From: an uncultured archaeon
Lineage (GTDB): Archaea; Thermoproteota; Bathyarchaeia; Bathyarchaeales; Bathycorpusculaceae
Assembly (NCBI GenBank): GCA_938023865.1
Contig: CALJDG010000048.1
Span: 26,515-90,514 of the forward strand
Direction of reading: 5' to 3'
Length of the DNA stretch: 64,000 bases
Below, piece by piece: positions 1 to 9,852 of the stretch. How positions within the stretch are numbered: the stretch's first letter is position 1; every line of letters starts with the position of its first letter. The notes beneath the pieces were generated by a model that worked only from the letters and a program-made list of their open reading frames with translations, was not told the DNA's origin and ran no database searches. The position numbers were made by a program, and so were the translations under genes.

Positions 1-88
1 CGTTAGGTTTACAGGCTTTCCAAAACCCGTGAAAATAGTTACTGCAGTTGATTTTGAACGCTAAAAAAGAAAAATGGGCTGAGTCTTT

Positions 89-1732
89 TTACTCTTCAAA
101 TTCTGGCGTTTCTTTAGGTTTTCCTTTTTCCTTTTCCTTTTCGATTCCCTTGGCTGCGATTAAATCGTCAATCTTTAATATCATGTTTGCTGCTTCGGTG
201 GCTGACTTAACGACTTGAAGCTTAACCCGCAATGGCTCCAGGACGTTGAGTTCCAGCATGTCTCTAATCTTGCCAGAGAAGACGTCAACACCGTATGAAG
301 CCGTCGCAGCGCTTTCGTGTTTAGCTCTTAAGGCAACCATTATGTCAACAGGGTCTAAGCCGGCATTTTCAGCCAGAGTTAATGGTATAGACTCGACAGC
401 ATCGGCAAAAGCTTCTATTGCTAGTTGCTCGCGCCCGCCAACTTTTACTGCATAGTCTCTGAGCTGCTTTGCCACTTCGGCTTCTGGTGCACCACCTCCA
501 GGCACGATTTTCCCGTCTTCAATGGCATTTCTGACAACGCACAAGGCGTCGTGCAAGGAGCGTTCAGCCTCGTCGACCACGTGTTCTGTTCCACCCCTAA
601 CCACCATTGTGACCGCCTTTGGATTCTTGCACTCCCGTATATAGACTAGCTTGTCTTCGCCTACCTTGATTTCCTCGACAAGTTTCGCCTCGCCGAGCAC
701 TTCTGGCGTTAGGTCTTTCACGCTCGCTACTATTTTGCCGCCGGTTGCTCTTGCCAGCTTCTCCATATCACCGCTACTTATGTTTTTGACCGCCAATATG
801 CCTCTCTTTGCCAAGAAGTGCAGTGCAACGTCGTCTATGCCTTTTTCGCATAAAACAACGTTGGCGCCTGCCTCTGCAATCTTGTCCACCATCTCACGGA
901 GCATGCGCTCTTCCTCATCCAAGAAGAGCTTCATCTGTTCGGGGCTCTCAATGTTTATTTTAGCATCAAACTCCGTCTTCTCAATCTCCAGCTTTGCGTT
1001 CAAAAGTGCAATCTTCGCATTATTGACTATCTTTGGCATCTGCGGGTGAGCCACTTCCTTATCTATAACCATGCCCTTGACAAGCTCTGTCTCTTCAAGG
1101 CTTTTGCCGTGCTTTTTCAAAATCTTAATTAAGTCGATGTCAGCCCTGAGCTTCCCATCCTTCTCCTCGGCGACTTGCTTCACGGCTTCAACAGCCAATT
1201 TCGCAAAGTGCTCTTTTGCAGCAGCTATTCCCTTGCTACCCATCGATGTTATCGCAACATCCATAAGCCTAATCTCGTCGTTAATGCTTACCGGCAGTGC
1301 CATATTCTCCAAAACTTCACGGGCCTTTTCACTAGCCTTCTTAAAACCTTCAATTATTATTGTTGGATGAATATTCTGATCTAAGAGTTCCTCAGCCTTC
1401 GAAAGAAGCTCTCCAGCTAGGACAGCAGCCGTAGTTGTTCCATCGCCAACCTCGTTGTCTTGGGCTTTAGCAACTTCCACAAGCATTTTCGCCGCTGGAT
1501 GCTGGACATCGATCTCTTTTAATATGGTTGCCCCATCATTAGTTATTGTGACATCGCCGAAGCTGCTGACAAGCATTTTGTCCATGCCCCTAGGTCCTAA
1601 AGTCGTTTTAACAAGCTCCGCTATTATCTTGGCTGCTGTAATGTTATTCCTTTGAGCCTCTCTTCCCGTCGTCCTACCAGTTCCTTCCTTCAACACTAGA
1701 ACAGGAACCGTTCCAGAGGGTACAGCCGCCAT
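89..1732 (-). CDS. thsA: Thermosome (group II chaperonin) subunit
   Basis: 547 aa [38 protein letters not shown] and a GGG(A/T)PE-like motif typical of group II chaperonins. Confidence 0.97.
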   Translation of the reverse strand: MAAVPSGTVPVLVLKEGTGRTTGREAQRNNITAAKIIAELVKTTLGPRGMDKMLVSSFGDVTITNDGATILKEIDVQHPAAKMLVEVAKAQDNEVGDGTTTAAVLAGELLSKAEELLDQNIHPTIIIEGFKKASEKAREVLENMALPVSINDEIRLMDVAITSMGSKGIAAAKEHFAKLAVEAVKQVAEEKDGKLRADIDLIKILKKHGKSLEETELVKGMVIDKEVAHPQMPKIVNNAKIALLNAKLEIEKTEFDAKINIESPEQMKLFLDEEERMLREMVDKIAEAGANVVLCEKGIDDVALHFLAKRGILAVKNISSGDMEKLARATGGKIVASVKDLTPEVLGEAKLVEEIKVGEDKLVYIRECKNPKAVTMVVRGGTEHVVDEAERSLHDALCVVRNAIEDGKIVPGGGAPEAEVAKQLRDYAVKVGGREQLAIEAFADAVESIPLTLAENAGLDPVDIMVALRAKHESAATASYGVDVFSGKIRDMLELNVLEPLRVKLQVVKSATEAANMILKIDDLIAAKGIEKEKEKGKPKETPEFEE

Positions 1733-1815
1733 ACACCATCACCCCCTTCATCCCGTTTTCTGCTAGCATGAGGTAGCAAATCACACGAAAAATTTACTTC
1801 TATATAAATTTTTCT
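1733..1815 (-). promoter_or_regulatory. Probable thermosome promoter
   Basis: Minus-strand AATTTATATAG (about 1795-1808) TATA-like box upstream of the chaperonin start. Confidence 0.4.
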
Positions 1816-2878
1816 AGAGGCTTGCCTTAACAATTCTATAACCAGAAGCCTTCCTAAGCCTATTCATAACCGCCAGACCCAGCCCTTCAGTCGGTACACC
1901 CTCTGCTATAATTACATCAACACCTTCAGCATCAAACTCTCTCAAAAGCCCAAAAAGGTTCTTTGCAACCACATCAAGATGGTTTCTACCGCCAAGGGAC
2001 TTTACGACGTCAGCCTTATAGAAGCTAACAGTCTCATTTGTAGCCAAAACACCAACTTTCATTTCCTGCTTTTTATAATTGTTTACCAGCTGCATAACCT
2101 TTTGAACAATGGCTGGAAGCTCGCCTTCCACAACAACTAATTTAGCTTTTGGAGCATAATGTCTATGCTTCATCCCAGGCGAACGCGCCTTTTCAACGGG
2201 TAGCCTTTTCTCAGCAACCACTATCGGGTGCAGCTCAACTTTCCCCAGAACGGCCTCCAATGCCTCGCGGGGTGACCCACCTGGACGAAGTATCTGAGGC
2301 GGGTCGACGGTCACGTCCAAAACAGTGGATTCCACACCAATTCTGGTCGGTCCAGCATCCAAAATGGCGTCTATCCTTCCATCAAGGTCTTCTAGGACAT
2401 GCTCAGTCGTTGTCGGGCTTGGTTTCCCAGCAAGATTTGCACTTGGAGCAGCAATGGGGCAGCCGCTTTCTCTTATCAGGGCTAACGCCACATTATGTTT
2501 CGGCATCCTAACCGCTATTGTATCCAAACAAGCTACAGTCACGTCTGGAACAATATTGGAACGCTTAAAAACTAGTGTTAAGGGGCCTGGCCAAAACGTC
2601 TTCATTAAGATTTCAGCTTTGGCTGGAACATCCATCGCAAGTTTATAGACATCTTCAAATTTTCCAATGTGGACTATGGGTGGGTTGTCCGGTGGACGCC
2701 TTTTGGCTTTAAAAAGTGCCAAAACAGCCTTGGCATTCAATGCGTCGGCCCCTAAGCCATAAACTGTTTCTGTTGGAAAAGCTACCAAACCGCCATTTCT
2801 AATAATGCCGGCTGCCTCACGTATAATTTTGGCTTCTGGGTTTTCAGAGTTAACCTTAAACACTAAAGTCTTCTTCAT
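1814..2878 (-). CDS. sua5: L-threonylcarbamoyladenylate synthase (Sua5/YrdC/YwlC family)
   Basis: 354 aa; GGLVAFPTETVYGLGADA, KRRPPDNPP, SANLAGKPSPT, C-terminal Sua5 domain. Confidence 0.95.
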   Translation of the reverse strand: MKKTLVFKVNSENPEAKIIREAAGIIRNGGLVAFPTETVYGLGADALNAKAVLALFKAKRRPPDNPPIVHIGKFEDVYKLAMDVPAKAEILMKTFWPGPLTLVFKRSNIVPDVTVACLDTIAVRMPKHNVALALIRESGCPIAAPSANLAGKPSPTTTEHVLEDLDGRIDAILDAGPTRIGVESTVLDVTVDPPQILRPGGSPREALEAVLGKVELHPIVVAEKRLPVEKARSPGMKHRHYAPKAKLVVVEGELPAIVQKVMQLVNNYKKQEMKVGVLATNETVSFYKADVVKSLGGRNHLDVVAKNLFGLLREFDAEGVDVIIAEGVPTEGLGLAVMNRLRKASGYRIVKASL

Positions 2879-2959
2879 AGGACCTCAGCCGAGTTTATCG
2901 CTCTTAAAATAGCTTAAACCTACTTAAACACATTTAGAACGAGAAGGATGAAGCTTAAA

Positions 2960-3457
2960 CTATACTACGTAGTAATCTATGACTTTTTTCATGCTTTTTG
3001 GTGCTGCTTGTCTTGTGGCGAGCTGTTTAAGGATTTTTATCATTTGGGGTTGGAAGCGGGCTATATCCGTTATGGTTACAAGTCCAACGAGACGTTTTCC
3101 ATCAACCACTGGCAGCTTCTTGATCTTCATCTGAAACATTAATTTTACCGCTTCTTCCAGTTCCATCTTTGGTTCCACAACAACAAGCGGACTTGACATA
3201 ATATCTTTAACTTTTGTTTTGTTCACATCTTTTGCTTCTGCGACAACCCTTTTTAGAAGGTCTCTTTCGGTTATTATGCCGACAGCTTTTCCCTTCCTAA
3301 TAGCTATTAGGCAGCCGATCTCAAACTTGTTCATCACTTCGGCGGCTTCACGGACGCTTGACTCCTCATCTATAGTTATTACTTCTCTAATCATGACATC
3401 TTCAACTTTAAGAGAAAGGGAGCTTTCCGCTTTTCTCGCTTCTTCCTCGTTTTCCAA
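2960..3457 (-). CDS. CBS-domain protein (two CBS repeats)
   Basis: 165 aa; two CBS motifs (VREAAEVMNKFEIGCLIAIRKGKAVGIITERDLLKRV and KKLPVVDGKRLVGLVTITDIARF). Confidence 0.9.
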   Translation of the reverse strand: MENEEEARKAESSLSLKVEDVMIREVITIDEESSVREAAEVMNKFEIGCLIAIRKGKAVGIITERDLLKRVVAEAKDVNKTKVKDIMSSPLVVVEPKMELEEAVKLMFQMKIKKLPVVDGKRLVGLVTITDIARFQPQMIKILKQLATRQAAPKSMKKVIDYYVV

Positions 3458-3521
3458 GATTTCACCAAGCTTCCTATAAGGAAACCTACATAAATAATTT
3501 GACGCTTAGCAAGGAGAAACT

Positions 3522-4865
3522 TCAGTGTCCAAGCATTTTACGCGTCAGTTCTTCAACACGCTTGCTTGCAGGTATTCGCGCCCTCTCAAACTTTTCTTTA
3601 GGTTTTGTTAATGGTTTGGTGGCATCCAAACCCATTTTTGAAGTTAAACCTGTCTCTTGGTTTGCCGACGAGTCCAGCGTTGAACCTCTCACGTTTTCTA
3701 TTATGAGCAAGTCTTCAGCCGCTTGAAATCGTGTAGCAATAGCCCATTCAACATCCGCTATTTTAAACACGTCAATGTCAGAGTCCACAACGACAGCATG
3801 TTTTAGACTCGGGTGAGCTGCAAAAGCGGCTAACAAAGCGTTTTTTCCGTCGCCGTCAAGCTGTTTTTCGATAGATATTATTGCATGGAGCCACCCACCA
3901 CCGCCAACTGAAAGGTTTACAGCCTTAACCTTTGGCACAACTTTTGAAACAGCCTCATAAATCGCAGCCTCATAGGGAAGCCCCATTAAAAGCCTATGCT
4001 CCGTCCCTGAAGGCAAAAGCGCTTGGTAAATGTAGTCTCTGCGGTGCATTGCATTGACGATTTCAACGACGGGCTGCTTACGCTCAATATCGTATGTTCC
4101 AGTAATATCCACCAGTGGTCCTTCCGACACCTCCTTTGAAGCTGAAATTCTGCCCTCCAAGACAAGTTCAGCGTCTGCCGGAGCATACGCATCTACATAC
4201 CTGCACTTTACAAGCTGAAGTTTTCCGCCCAACAATGTGTTTGCAACTTCAAACTCATTTACGCCAAGGGGCACCGGCGAGGAAGCCGCCAACATGACCG
4301 CCGGATGAACACCAATAGAAATTGCCACGTCCAAGTCAACTTCAGCCTCCTTGGCCATCTGCCACAATTTATAAAGGTGCCGCGGAACCAAGCGTATCGC
4401 CAAATGCCTCCTGTCCAAAAGCTGCAAACGGTGAATAGATACATTTTCGGTGGTTCCGTCGAGACTTTTAGCGTGAACGACAGCTGAAGTGATGTAGGGA
4501 CCAGCATCCCTCTCAAAATGAGTCAAAATTGGAATTCTCAGCAGGTCTGGCTTTTCAATAACCTCCTTGATAGCGCCATCCTCAACAATTTTCGGTTTTT
4601 GTGGATTGCGCCAGGCCTCCAAAAGCCTTTGGTAAAGCCCTTCGGGCTTAATGCTTAAAGCTTCGCATATGCGCCTTCTTGCCCCACAGACATTCGCCAC
4701 AATCTTGGTTTTGGTTGCTTCAACATTCTCAAACATAAGAATAGGTCCCTCAGCGTCGAAGGCTTTTATTATATAGGATATTTCAAAGCTTCTCGAAACC
4801 TTTTCGTTTATGTGGAGCACGTCGCCTTTCTCTTCCATCTTCAGCAAGAAAGTTCTCAGGCTCAT
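3522..4865 (-). CDS. UbiD family decarboxylase
   Basis: 447 aa; SLRTFLLKMEEKGDVLHINEKVSRSFEI and UbiD-type ISIGVHPAVMLAASSPVPLGVNEFEVANTLLGG. Confidence 0.92.
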   Translation of the reverse strand: MSLRTFLLKMEEKGDVLHINEKVSRSFEISYIIKAFDAEGPILMFENVEATKTKIVANVCGARRRICEALSIKPEGLYQRLLEAWRNPQKPKIVEDGAIKEVIEKPDLLRIPILTHFERDAGPYITSAVVHAKSLDGTTENVSIHRLQLLDRRHLAIRLVPRHLYKLWQMAKEAEVDLDVAISIGVHPAVMLAASSPVPLGVNEFEVANTLLGGKLQLVKCRYVDAYAPADAELVLEGRISASKEVSEGPLVDITGTYDIERKQPVVEIVNAMHRRDYIYQALLPSGTEHRLLMGLPYEAAIYEAVSKVVPKVKAVNLSVGGGGWLHAIISIEKQLDGDGKNALLAAFAAHPSLKHAVVVDSDIDVFKIADVEWAIATRFQAAEDLLIIENVRGSTLDSSANQETGLTSKMGLDATKPLTKPKEKFERARIPASKRVEELTRKMLGH

Positions 4866-5251
4866 GTTACGCTCTCCTCTCGACTTTCCAAGCCTTCGCT
4901 TTTAGATTCTGTTAAGGTGACCCTATCAATAAGCCGTTTAAAAATGGCTTGCGCCTGCGTCTCGTCCATTTTCTCGAGATAGACTGAAACTATTGCTATT
5001 TTCCCCTTTTTTGAAGCCAAATATTCAGCAAACATGCGAGCTGAAACAACGTTTCTGTTGCCTAGTATAACGGACGACGACGGCAGTCCAGGAGTGCCAG
5101 GTGGTTTTGGTACGGCTATGGCTAGCGTTCCAAGCCGATCCTCATTCTCGCTTAAAAGTATTAGGCAAGAGTTCTTTGTTTCAAGGTAAACCACTAGAAA
5201 ATGAATGCGTTGCTCAATCAACTCGTCTTTAATAACCTTCGCTCGCTCCAT
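4862..5251 (-). CDS. Small conserved protein, candidate proteasome assembly chaperone 4 (PAC4)-like
   Basis: 129 aa; overlaps the start of the ubiD-like gene; LGTLAIAVP...SSSVILGNRNVVSARMFAEYLASKKGKIAIVSVYL resembles the PAC4 core as I recall it. Confidence 0.45.
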   Translation of the reverse strand: MERAKVIKDELIEQRIHFLVVYLETKNSCLILLSENEDRLGTLAIAVPKPPGTPGLPSSSVILGNRNVVSARMFAEYLASKKGKIAIVSVYLEKMDETQAQAIFKRLIDRVTLTESKSEGLESREESVT

Positions 5252-5280
5252 CCCTGATTCTCCAACGTATTTATAGCTCT

Positions 5281-5979
5281 ATGATTCACTATTTATTATT
5301 TTCAAAAAGGAAGGGGGAAATGAATAAGAAAAAAAGAGCGGAGGAAATTCTGCAAATCCTACGTGAAGTTTTCACGCTGCCAAGATGGATTTCAGAAGGC
5401 CGGAACCCATTCGAAATCCTAGTTATAACAATAATTTCCCAAAACACCTCTGATAAAAACACGGAAAAAGCCTTCCAAAAACTTTCAAAAGCCTTTTTAA
5501 TTACACCTGAGACATTGGCAAAAGCTGAAACAACCAAAATCGAGGAGTGCTTGAAGGTCGCTGGCCTTTATAGAAACAAGGCGAGAATAATAAGAGAAGT
5601 TTCAAAAATAATTATGGATAAATTTGGCGGAAAACTAGAAACGATATTGGCTTTACCCTTTGAAGAAGCAAGAAAAAAACTTATGCAGCTGCCAGGCGTC
5701 GGCCCAAAAACCGCTGATGTTCTGCTGCTTTTCTCGGCAAATAAACCAACAATACCAGTAGATACGCATGTGAAACGTGTTTCTAAAAGGCTGGGGCTTA
5801 CACCAGTTGATGGAGATTATGAATGCGTTCGTCGATCTCTTCAGCTGCTGTATAACCCAGAAGATTATCTCGAGGTTCACATACTCCTAATTTTGTTGGG
5901 AAGAAAATACTGTAAAGCCATAAAACCCCTTTGCAAGCAATGCCCAGTTAAAACATTTTGCCCATCCAAAGCTGAATAG
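5281..5979 (+). CDS. nth: Endonuclease III (HhH-GPD DNA glycosylase/AP lyase)
   Basis: 232 aa; LPGVGPKTADVLL, PVDTHVKRVSKRLGL, C-terminal CX6CX2CX5C FeS cluster (CKAIKPLCKQCPVKTFC). Start may be the internal ATG MNKKKRAEE. Confidence 0.95.
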   Translation: MIHYLLFSKRKGEMNKKKRAEEILQILREVFTLPRWISEGRNPFEILVITIISQNTSDKNTEKAFQKLSKAFLITPETLAKAETTKIEECLKVAGLYRNKARIIREVSKIIMDKFGGKLETILALPFEEARKKLMQLPGVGPKTADVLLLFSANKPTIPVDTHVKRVSKRLGLTPVDGDYECVRRSLQLLYNPEDYLEVHILLILLGRKYCKAIKPLCKQCPVKTFCPSKAE

Positions 5980-5980
5980 C

Positions 5981-7279
5981 CTATGGAGGTTTGAAGCTCT
6001 CTTCAATTGTGGGGGACATGACCTCTTTCAAATTTTCGTCCAACCTCACTTTGCCAAAGATAACTATTGATATGCCGCTGGAAACTGGTGTGAAGATTTT
6101 TACAACTTTTCTACCGTAGTCGATTTCCTTAAGAACACCTATCCCGAGAAATTTTTTCTCGTCGTTATAGAGGGCTAGGAGCAAACCCTTCTCATCGCCC
6201 TTGAATGTAATCACAACCTTTTTTCCGAGTATTTCTTCGGTTTTTATGACGTTCTCAGGGCTTATCCAACGGTTTTTGCCAATAACAACATAGACCTTAT
6301 CTCTTAGCTCGACCATGTATAGGGGTTTCATTCCCAGCATACTGTAAATTTCCCTTTCCCGCCTCTTGCCCAAAAAGTTCTTGCTTGGAACCATAACTTC
6401 TTCACTTTCAACTTTAAGCCAGCTCATTGGTATGGACTGAACCTTTGAATTTTTCAGGTATTTTATGTAGCCCAGCTCTCGAAGGCTTCTGCGTTTGTCT
6501 CTGCTCCTTTGTTTTATGGTTTGAGGTGAATCAACAATCACTGTAGGGAAGCTCTTAACAGCATCCATAAGTGGTTTCAGCTTTTCGTCTTGTCGTATGC
6601 AGTAGATTATACTTGGTTCAATCTGTTCTATAAGCCGAACCTTATAATTTACTGCGTCTTCCCCCTCCACCCAACCATCAGTATTTACAATAACAAAATC
6701 TAAGTCCCCTCCCATAATTTCGTTTTTCAACAACGTCAACCCTTGAATTGCCTTATCTACGGCTCTGCTCGGTGACGTTACACCCACAAAATAGGCGTTT
6801 TTCGCCTCTAGGTTGAAAAGGTCTGTAATATGCCTCGATACGAAGGCGTAAGCTAGCGTGCATGGAGGCCCGACATCCGACTGCCCCAAATCGCCGTCTA
6901 AAATGGCTACCTTCTGCTTATCGTTCAATAGCCTATTCACCATGTACGTGCAAAAACTCGTTTTCCCAGAATCCGCCGTTCCTAACACCAATGCTAAGGC
7001 TGGTTTCGATCGAATTGTTGATAGTTCCTTGTAGGCTTTATCCCACGAAGGTGGAATGGTGTTTCCATCAACCTCCTCTAAGTTCGCATTCTCACCAAGT
7101 GCAACTTTGAAGGTTGCCGGTTCCATTACGAAAAAGGGCATTCTTTTCCCATCTCTTATTACGACCTTCTCCATGTTCCGCAGAGTATAGCCGAATACCT
7201 CAGCTTTACCCGAAACCAACGTAACCGACGCTGGTCCATCAACAAGCAGAGTTTTTCCATCCGCGACGTTTATGTCCAT
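5981..7279 (-). CDS. Clp1/Grc3-family polynucleotide 5'-hydroxyl kinase
   Basis: 432 aa; Walker A GTADSGKTSFCTYMVN and ILDGDLGQSDVGPPCTLAYAF. Confidence 0.9.
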   Translation of the reverse strand: MDINVADGKTLLVDGPASVTLVSGKAEVFGYTLRNMEKVVIRDGKRMPFFVMEPATFKVALGENANLEEVDGNTIPPSWDKAYKELSTIRSKPALALVLGTADSGKTSFCTYMVNRLLNDKQKVAILDGDLGQSDVGPPCTLAYAFVSRHITDLFNLEAKNAYFVGVTSPSRAVDKAIQGLTLLKNEIMGGDLDFVIVNTDGWVEGEDAVNYKVRLIEQIEPSIIYCIRQDEKLKPLMDAVKSFPTVIVDSPQTIKQRSRDKRRSLRELGYIKYLKNSKVQSIPMSWLKVESEEVMVPSKNFLGKRREREIYSMLGMKPLYMVELRDKVYVVIGKNRWISPENVIKTEEILGKKVVITFKGDEKGLLLALYNDEKKFLGIGVLKEIDYGRKVVKIFTPVSSGISIVIFGKVRLDENLKEVMSPTIEESFKPP

Positions 7280-7917
7280 TATTTTTCTCTCCTAGCGTAA
7301 ACTTGACCGTTCCTTCGGGCAATTTTTATGGCCGAAACAATATCTCTTAAGCCTCTCCTATGCTTTGAGTCACTTATATACCGGTCTGTTCCAGCCTCGC
7401 TAACGCTTTCTAACACTATGTTACTAGGAAGTCTCATATCTAGGGCTTTTAAAAGTCTCTCTTTATATTCTGATACGCCATCACCAATCTTAACAGCAAC
7501 CATAGACGCCCTAATGTCCTTGAGGCTGTTTATAATGTTCTCTATCTCATTTAGTGCTTCATTTATGCTAAAACAGTTTTCAGTCCTAATAACTTTTCCA
7601 TCCGCCAGAACAGCTAAGCCCAAAATCTCGCCTGGATCTACGCCTATAATTATTTGCTCATAGGAATCTTTTCCCTCGATATGTTGAAGTGTCCGGTTCA
7701 CCAAAGCCTGGAGATCCATCTCATCCCTAAAAACTAGGATGTTCTCGTGATTGATGTAGGAGCGCTCCATTTCTGTTGTTATTACAACTTTTATCTCTAA
7801 AGGTATAGGCTCATGAGGTGTTAAGCTTATGAAGGGTACGTTGGCTCTCTTCAACTCGTTAACTATTAGGTAATAGGCTTTTCCTGAAACTGTAGCCACC
7901 GCCACTTTTGCTTTCAT
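7279..7917 (-). CDS. Conserved archaeal protein with RuvC/RNase H-like core
   Basis: 212 aa; IIIGVDPGEILGLAVLADGKVI resembles the first strand of RuvC/YqgF-type folds; abuts the Clp1-like gene. Confidence 0.55.
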   Translation of the reverse strand: MKAKVAVATVSGKAYYLIVNELKRANVPFISLTPHEPIPLEIKVVITTEMERSYINHENILVFRDEMDLQALVNRTLQHIEGKDSYEQIIIGVDPGEILGLAVLADGKVIRTENCFSINEALNEIENIINSLKDIRASMVAVKIGDGVSEYKERLLKALDMRLPSNIVLESVSEAGTDRYISDSKHRRGLRDIVSAIKIARRNGQVYARREK

Positions 7918-7975
7918 ACAACCTTCCTAATTTAGCCTTTTTAACAACAAATTATTATTTCGAACCTTATATCTA

Positions 7976-8683
7976 TTGATGTGCATGCCATTGTTACATA
8001 AAATTCCAACAGGCTGCAAGACGCTTGACGAAGCCCTTAAAGGCGGCTTCGCAATAGGCGAGGTTAGCTTGTTATATGGAGAGGCAGAAACAGCCAAAAC
8101 AACCCTGGCAATACAATGTGCAGTAAGCTGCGCGAGAGAGGGGTGCAAAACATTTTTTATGGATTGTGATGGCACGTTCTCCGGTCAAAGACTTTCACAA
8201 ATAGCATCCAAAGAAGCAGATAAAGTGGCGGAGCTCATAATACTTGCAAGGCCAAAGACCTTTCAAGAACAAACCCTTGTCATAGACCAACTGGCTAATT
8301 ACATAACCAAGGGCTTCGGGCTTGTCGTCGTAGACACTGTGACCTTCCTGTACCGCATGGAAGTAGCGGAAAATCCGGATAGTACATTCACTCTTAACCG
8401 CGAATTGAATAGGCAGATGGCTTTGTTAGCGCAAACTGCAAAAACACAGAAGGTGGCGGTTCTAGTCCTAAGTCAGGTTAGAAGCATCTTTGATGAGGCC
8501 TTTGTAGACGTTGAGCCCGTCGCCACAAGAGTGCTGAAATTTTGGGCAAACACAATAATTGCAATGAAGCCAACAGAAAATCCAAAAGTTGTTAAGATAA
8601 CAATAGAGAAAAAAGAAAAAATGACTAAACCTTTTTCATGTTATGCAGAAATAAGCGAAAAGGGACTTTGCGAGCATCTATAG
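7976..8683 (+). CDS. radB: DNA repair and recombination protein RadB-like (RecA superfamily)
   Basis: 235 aa; GCKTLDEALKGGFAIGEVSLLYGEAETAKTTLAIQ, ATRVLKFWANTIIAM. First ATG at 7979 is an alternative start. Confidence 0.88.
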   Translation: MMCMPLLHKIPTGCKTLDEALKGGFAIGEVSLLYGEAETAKTTLAIQCAVSCAREGCKTFFMDCDGTFSGQRLSQIASKEADKVAELIILARPKTFQEQTLVIDQLANYITKGFGLVVVDTVTFLYRMEVAENPDSTFTLNRELNRQMALLAQTAKTQKVAVLVLSQVRSIFDEAFVDVEPVATRVLKFWANTIIAMKPTENPKVVKITIEKKEKMTKPFSCYAEISEKGLCEHL

Positions 8684-8701
8684 CTATATGAAGGTTAAAA
8701 T

Positions 8702-9208
8702 ATGAGCACACTTTGGGAGCTTATTGCCAACGCCGTAAAATTCATATTTCCAGCTTACTGTGCCAACGCCATACCGGTGCTCACCGGCGGAGGCCTGCCT
8801 CTTGATCTTGGAAAAAAATTCTTCGACGGAAAACCAATCTTCGGAAGAAACAAAACCTTCAGAGGCTTTTTATCTGGGCTGACTATTGGAACAATAGCCG
8901 GCTTCGCAGAAGCCGCAATTTTCCAAGAATACCAAAGCATAGGTTATTTCGGCTTTTTGTTGTCTTTAGGCGCCTTACTTGGCGATTTAGCTGGAGCCTT
9001 TCTGAAAAGGAGACTGGGAATAGCTCCTGGCGGGCTTTTACCTATAGTAGATCAGGTGGATTTTGTTGTCGGAGCTTTAATATTCTCCATCCCGTTACGT
9101 GTTTTATACCTTGAGCTTACGTTGTCTGTACTTGTTATAACACCTCCGTTGCACATGGCAACGAATTTTGCAGCCTACAAACTTGGATTAAAAAGCAGTC
9201 CATGGTGA
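8702..9208 (+). CDS. carS: CDP-archaeol synthase (CarS, DUF46)
   Basis: 168 aa; YCANAIPVL, LDLGKKFFDGKPIFGRNKTFRGFLSG, DLAGAFLKRRLGIAPGGLLPIVDQVDFVVGAL. Confidence 0.95.
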   Translation: MSTLWELIANAVKFIFPAYCANAIPVLTGGGLPLDLGKKFFDGKPIFGRNKTFRGFLSGLTIGTIAGFAEAAIFQEYQSIGYFGFLLSLGALLGDLAGAFLKRRLGIAPGGLLPIVDQVDFVVGALIFSIPLRVLYLELTLSVLVITPPLHMATNFAAYKLGLKSSPW

Positions 9209-9215
9209 GCGGAGG

Positions 9216-9650
9216 TTATACGCCCTTCCAGTAGTGCAGCACAGCTTCTAATGAGATATAAGCCATAATCAGCAAGATGGCGCCTATAATAAAAGTTAAA
9301 TAGGCCTGTCTGGGCTTGTAAGCGTATTTTGTGCTTTGATAAATGAACATGGTACCAGCAACACCGAGTGAGAATAAAATCATTGCGATAAGGCTGTCTG
9401 AAACCCACTGCTCAGACAGCTGCGGATAAACAAAGAGAAAACGTTCACCGTAATAGACTGCCGGAAGAGGCCTCACAATTATTAGGTGCAGTCCACCGCC
9501 ATACAAAAAAATGGCAACAGCCATGGCGATTACAGCAAGAGCGAATACTGATGGTTTGGCTGTGGATAGTTTTGTGTAAAGCTTCTGTAGGGAATAGGAC
9601 ATTGAAACTGCTGTTTTTTTGGCTTTACGCGCCACCTTTTTCCCATCCAA
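9216..9650 (-). CDS. Membrane protein, possible OST3/OST6-like subunit
   Basis: 144 aa, about 4 predicted TM segments; HLIIVRPLPAVYYG...PQLSEQWVSDSLIAMILFSLGVAGTMFIYQSTKYAYKPRQ. Confidence 0.4.
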   Translation of the reverse strand: MDGKKVARKAKKTAVSMSYSLQKLYTKLSTAKPSVFALAVIAMAVAIFLYGGGLHLIIVRPLPAVYYGERFLFVYPQLSEQWVSDSLIAMILFSLGVAGTMFIYQSTKYAYKPRQAYLTFIIGAILLIMAYISLEAVLHYWKGV

Positions 9651-9852
9651 TTTTTATTAGGTGTTCTGCCACCTCTTTTGCCCATTCGCCGGTAAATGGA
9701 TTCTTAACAATCTCACTTAAATACTCTTTCCAAGAAATCTCTAAGGCTTTCTTCCAAACCTCATACTTCTTCACTATACTCTGATACGCTCTGGCGTGCA
9801 GTTCGCAATATCTGTTTTCAACAGCTTCCTTATTGCATATTACGCATTTCAA
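9625..9852 (-). CDS. Small zinc-finger-like protein
   Basis: 75 aa; MKCVICNKEAVENRYCELHARAYQ; overlaps flanking genes in an operon-like string. Confidence 0.6.
   Translation of the reverse strand: MKCVICNKEAVENRYCELHARAYQSIVKKYEVWKKALEISWKEYLSEIVKNPFTGEWAKEVAEHLIKIGWEKGGA

Noticed and set aside
246-1655. Six plus-strand ORFs opposite the thermosome gene
   Set aside because: Antisense shadow ORFs of a strongly conserved CDS; no recognisable domains.
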